A stretch of 64,000 nt of DNA from Micropruina sp. (GTDB lineage Bacteria; Actinomycetota; Actinomycetes; Propionibacteriales; Propionibacteriaceae), in the NCBI GenBank assembly GCA_016716635.1, contig JADJVZ010000011.1, positions 124,001 to 188,000 on the forward strand, written 5' to 3'. A program made the position numbers and the translations under genes. Under the pieces are notes generated by a model that made no database searches, was not told the DNA's origin, and saw only the letters and a list, made by a program, of their open reading frames with translations. Every line of letters begins with the position of its first letter. The first letter of the stretch is position 1. Below, in pieces: positions 61,148 through 64,000 of the stretch.

Positions 61148-62427
61148 GCGCCCCGCCTCCACAACACGAGGCCACCGACGCCCGCGAGTCCGAGCATCGT
61201 GCCGCCGGCGATGTACCAGGGGAGGTCGTTGGTCCCGCTCGCGCTGGCGCTCACGGCGACCGCAGTCGGGGTGGCGGTGACCGTCTGCGTCGCGGTCACG
61301 GTGACGGTCGGGGCGGGGCTGGCATCGGTGGGGACCGCGCTCGGTGTGGGCGTGGCCGTCACGGTGACGGTAGCCGTGGCGGTGGTGACGGCTTGGACGG
61401 TGCGCGCCGCCGACGCGACGCTGACGGTCGACGTCGGACCAGGAACCACGGTCGTGGCCGTCGCGGTCGCAGTGGCCGTCGCTGTGGTCGTGGTCGTCGC
61501 CGTGGCCGTCACGGTGGGGATGGGAGTGGCGGGCGTCCACACCACCGTGAGGTAGCTCTTGCCGCCCAGAACGGGCAGCGCCTGCGCGGTGGCGTAGGGG
61601 TCGCTCGAACCACCGTAGGAAAGGCCGCCGTCGGCGGCTTGTTGTGAGACCAGCCAGTTCAGCGCGGTTGTGCTCGGGGAACCCACCGCGATCTTGCTCA
61701 TCGCGGCCAGGGCTGTGGTGTTCACCGGGGAGTAGGGGTTAGGCCAGGAACCGTCCGACTGCTGCTGGCCGTCCAGCCAGGTGATCGCCTTGGCCAGGGC
61801 GGACTTGGCAGCGGTGGTCGGGCAGATGGACAGGGCCGTGGCGGCCAGGCCGGTGATATCGATATCGGCGTTGAACCCGCCCGCGATGTAGCCGAAGGCT
61901 CCGGAAGCGTCCTGCTGTCCGGCGAGGCCGTCGCACATGGCGCTCGTGGGCGTGCCTCCCGCGCGCTGCAGGCCGATCAAGATCCAGGCGTCACCGAAGG
62001 CGCCCTTGCCGAAAGTGCCGTTCGAGGTGACTGCGGCATTGATGACGGAGACCGCGTTCACGCCGAAATAGGAGGAAACGTCGTGACCATAGGCGGACGC
62101 GAGGACCGCCAGCTTGGCTGCGCCCATCACCTGGCTGCCATACGTGGGAGCAGCGGTCTTGACGTAAGCCAACATCGCGTCGATACCGGACTGAAGTGTG
62201 GGATCGGTCGCGGCGGCGATCCCGATCAGTGCCTCGGTGGTGTTATCGGCAAACTGTTGATAGCCGAAGTCGACGGAGCCGTCGCTCGCGCGCTGCGCCA
62301 CCAGCCAGGTGGCCGCTGCGTTCGCGGCGGTGGTGTTGGAAAGGGCCTTGGCGGGCAGTGCCCCAGCAAAGAGGAGCAGTGCCACGGCGGCAAACCCGGC
62401 CGCCGTCCTGCGTAGCGAGGTCGACAT
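61144..62427 (-). CDS. Secreted alpha/alpha-toroid protein, transcobalamin alpha-domain-like, with surface anchor
   Basis: A 427-residue protein from the ATG at 62427 (AAGGA 8 nt upstream). Signal peptide 1-30 (ending PAKALS). Residues 31-300 are repeats of the prenyltransferase/squalene-oxidase toroid type (NAAATWLVAQRASDGSVDFG, AITWLDGQQQSDGSW, LNWLVSQQAADGGLSYGG). A long Thr/Ala linker (about 300-395) leads to a C-terminal helix and LWRRGA, a membrane anchor. It lacks the catalytic Asp motifs expected of a cyclase. Transcobalamin and intrinsic factor use the same toroid to bind B12. First gene after the cobalamin riboswitch. Confidence 0.85.
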   Translation of the reverse strand: MSTSLRRTAAGFAAVALLLFAGALPAKALSNTTAANAAATWLVAQRASDGSVDFGYQQFADNTTEALIGIAAATDPTLQSGIDAMLAYVKTAAPTYGSQVMGAAKLAVLASAYGHDVSSYFGVNAVSVINAAVTSNGTFGKGAFGDAWILIGLQRAGGTPTSAMCDGLAGQQDASGAFGYIAGGFNADIDITGLAATALSICPTTAAKSALAKAITWLDGQQQSDGSWPNPYSPVNTTALAAMSKIAVGSPSTTALNWLVSQQAADGGLSYGGSSDPYATAQALPVLGGKSYLTVVWTPATPIPTVTATATTTTTATATATATATTVVPGPTSTVSVASAARTVQAVTTATATVTVTATPTPSAVPTDASPAPTVTVTATQTVTATPTAVAVSASASGTNDLPWYIAGGTMLGLAGVGGLVLWRRGA

Positions 62428-62439
62428 GTGTTGAGTCCT

Positions 62440-62511
62440 TCTGCGCGGGGTGCGCTCAAAGACCAGCACCCTCGTACCGGACTCCCAGCCCGCACTCCGC
62501 GACGGGTTCAA
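62440..62511 (-). promoter_or_regulatory. Riboswitch expression platform
   Basis: Between the aptamer and the AAGGA ribosome-binding site, GGGTGC and GCACCC (around 62449-62472) form a hairpin with a 12-nt loop close to the ribosome-binding site. No T-run follows, so control of translation start is more likely than termination. Confidence 0.6.
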
Positions 62512-62633
62512 TGGTGTTCGAATCGGGCAGGTATTCCGGCTTACTGGTCTGGCCAGTTCACGGTTGCGGGTCAGTCCCGGATTTTCACCGGGTTCCCCTA
62601 CGTCGATTAAGTGCGCTTAGCGTAACGCACCCG
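62512..62633 (-). ncRNA. Cobalamin riboswitch
   Basis: On the minus strand the conserved core reads GGGGAACCCGGTG, AAAATCC, GGGACTGACCCGCAACCGT, then AAGCCGGAATACCTGCC, which is the classic B12-box order. GGTG near 62632 and CACC near 62513 can form the closing stem. It lies about 85 nt upstream of the toroid gene. Binding of adenosyl- or another cobalamin should switch off the five-gene ECF operon. Confidence 0.96.
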
Positions 62634-62654
62634 GCGCGGGCGCTCCGCCGCGAC

Positions 62655-63257
62655 TTAGGCTCCGCCCGGCCGCCGTACTTCGAACACGCGAAAGCCCTTG
62701 GCGCTCGCCGTCCGGACGCAGTCCCACCCCTGCGCGATCAACCACGCCTGGAGCGAGTCGGCACCGAGATTCTTGCCCACCACCAGGCGCGCTACGCCGC
62801 CCGTGGCGAGCCGGGGCAGCCAGGTCAGCAGGAGCTCATGGAGGGCGGCCTTGCCGATGCGGATCGGCGGATTGGACCAAATCTCGTCGTAGCGACGCTC
62901 CGGATCCACCTCCTCCGGGCGTTCGGCGAGCACCCGAGCGCCGACCCCATGGGCCGCCGCGTTCTCGCGGGTGAGCGCCAAGGCGAGGTCGTTGACGTCG
63001 ACGGCAGTGACGGACGCCTCGGGGCAGGCGGTGGCCAGCGCCACGGCGAGCACCCCGAAGCCGCACCCGAGGTCGAGCAACGTCCGAGCTGTGGCTCCCG
63101 GGGTGTTTTCGCGCAGCAGCACCGCCGTCCCCAAGTCGAGGCCCCGGGCGGAAAACACACCGCCCGCAGTCGTGAAGGTCCAGTCGGTGTCCCAGAACCG
63201 CGCCTTGATGGTCGACTTCGCCGTGGGACCCGTGGGGGTCTCGAAATAGTGGCTCAT
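62655..63257 (-). CDS. RsmC-like class I SAM-dependent methyltransferase
   Basis: A 200-residue protein (MSHYFETPTGPTAKSTIKAR). SAM-binding motif LLDLGCGFGVLAVALA, acidic strand end TAVDVNDLALALTREN, and the catalytic NPPIRIGK, which marks N-methyltransferases that act on an exocyclic base amine, as RsmC and RlmG do on guanine. These actinobacterial short forms lack the N-terminal pseudo-domain of RsmC. Overlaps truA by 4 bp, so they share a transcript. Confidence 0.9.
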   Translation of the reverse strand: MSHYFETPTGPTAKSTIKARFWDTDWTFTTAGGVFSARGLDLGTAVLLRENTPGATARTLLDLGCGFGVLAVALATACPEASVTAVDVNDLALALTRENAAAHGVGARVLAERPEEVDPERRYDEIWSNPPIRIGKAALHELLLTWLPRLATGGVARLVVGKNLGADSLQAWLIAQGWDCVRTASAKGFRVFEVRRPGGA

Positions 63258-64000
63258 AGCTCCTCCTCGTCGCGGCGGCGGCGGGATTCGATCGCCCGCG
63301 CTGCTAGCTGATCGTCCGACGGGTAGCCGACCTCTTCGAGCACCAAGCCCTTGGCGGGCATCACCATCGAGTCCGACGCGCGCGCCGGCGTCGCCAGAGC
63401 CGTCGCCAACCAGTCGAGGTCGTGACGCCCCGATCCGACGGCCACCATCGCGCCCACCAGCGAGCGGACCATCGAGTGACAGAAGGCGTCGGCCCGGACA
63501 TCGATCTCCATCACGTTCTCCCAGTCACCGGTGCCCATGGTGGCGTGCAGCCGTGTCAGGGTCCGGATCGTGGTGGCCCCGTCGCGGCGCCGACAAAAGG
63601 CCGTGAAATCCCGCAAGCCGAGTAGGTGGGGAGCGCACGCGTTCATGGCCTCGATGTCGAGTTTCTTCCGGACGTTGACCACCATGCCCCGAAGCACCGG
63701 CTCCACCGGCCGGGTCGACAGTCGGTAGGTATAGCGCCGCCAGACGGCCGAGAAGCGGGCGTGGAAGCCAGGCAGGGCGGGCACGACGCTTCGGACGATC
63801 ACGTCCCGGGGCAGCACTTTGGCCAACCGGCGAGCGAGGTCGTCCACCTCAAGACCCTCCGGCAGGTCGCAATGCGCCACCTGGCCGCGCGCGTGGACGC
63901 CAGCGTCCGTGCGGCCGGCGCACACGAGTTCCGGCCGCTCTGGGAGGCGGTAGATCGTCGCGATCCACTCCTCAATGGTCTGTTGGACCGTGCGGTAGCC
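63254..64000 (-). CDS. truA: tRNA pseudouridine synthase A, 5' end cut by the window
   Basis: 249 codons are visible; the frame runs off the window edge, so roughly 20-30 N-terminal residues are missing. The visible start GYRTVQQTIEEWIATIYRLP is typical of TruA just before the catalytic Asp motif CAGRTDAGVHA. Later regions FHARFSAVWRRYTYRL, GLRDFTAFCRR and the RADAFCHSMVRSLVGAMV motif are standard. It makes pseudouridine at positions 38-40 of tRNA. In many bacteria truA follows rplQ; here it lies 10 kb away on the other strand. Confidence 0.95.
   Translation of the reverse strand, partial: GYRTVQQTIEEWIATIYRLPERPELVCAGRTDAGVHARGQVAHCDLPEGLEVDDLARRLAKVLPRDVIVRSVVPALPGFHARFSAVWRRYTYRLSTRPVEPVLRGMVVNVRKKLDIEAMNACAPHLLGLRDFTAFCRRRDGATTIRTLTRLHATMGTGDWENVMEIDVRADAFCHSMVRSLVGAMVAVGSGRHDLDWLATALATPARASDSMVMPAKGLVLEEVGYPSDDQLAARAIESRRRRDEEEL

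Noticed and set aside
62428..62511. N-terminal extension of the toroid protein into the riboswitch region
   Set aside because: The signal peptide starts at the ATG at 62427, and the upstream codons are the riboswitch expression platform.

Overview
The window is a chromosomal segment of a high-GC actinobacterium. A mycothiol S-conjugate amidase (mca) next to greA, an Rpf-type resuscitation factor, a short zinc-free adenylate kinase, GTG starts and 4-bp ATGA/GTGA overlaps all point there. Cobalamin genes, a Fe/Mn superoxide dismutase and the gene content suggest a relative of the Propionibacteriaceae, which is an inference. No rRNA or tRNA gene was seen.

Layout. 0-9.6 kb: housekeeping genes in an order like the mycobacterial greA-mca-phoH2 neighbourhood (DUF4307, greA, mca, small membrane protein, thioredoxin-domain protein, hemolysin III family protein, cis-prenyltransferase, CPBP protease, PhoH-PIN protein, spermidine-synthase-like protein, DUF4245). 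9.7-13.4 kb: an OmpA-domain lipoprotein, a 23/24-bp tandem array and xseAB. 13.5-21.1 kb: a beta-glucoside PTS locus (PRD regulator, EIIB and EIIA on the minus strand; EIIC, 6-phospho-beta-glucosidase, a SWEET-like PQ-loop protein and two HAD phosphatase-like paralogs on the plus strand) with two matching 16-bp palindromes in the divergent promoter region. 21.1-32.8 kb: ispH, an IS1182-family element sitting exactly in the loop of a genomic palindrome, a GntR/membrane-protein pair with two operators, ilvA, rmuC, a repeat-rich island holding an IS110-family element, and apeB.

33.1-52.6 kb: the S10, spc and alpha ribosomal operons (rpsJ to rplO, secY-adk-map, infA-rpmJ-rpsM-rpsK-rpsD-rpoA-rplQ). 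Three things are unusual: a terminator plus a membrane-protein gene lie between rplO and secY; a GNAT gene on the opposite strand lies between map and infA; and L4 and L17 share a C-terminal module that is not part of either ribosomal fold.

52.6-64 kb, mostly minus strand: a convergent intergenic region with a perfect 62-bp palindrome, rpfB, sodA, cobS-cobU, a small helical protein, then a five-gene operon under a cobalamin riboswitch: a secreted alpha/alpha-toroid protein, a secreted SCO2322-type protein, and the T, A-A and S parts of an ECF transporter. The two surface proteins together resemble the alpha and beta domains of animal transcobalamin/intrinsic factor and are the best candidate here for an undescribed system: a split, cell-wall-tethered corrinoid-capture device feeding an ECF importer. 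The window ends in an RsmC-like methyltransferase and a truA gene cut by the window edge.
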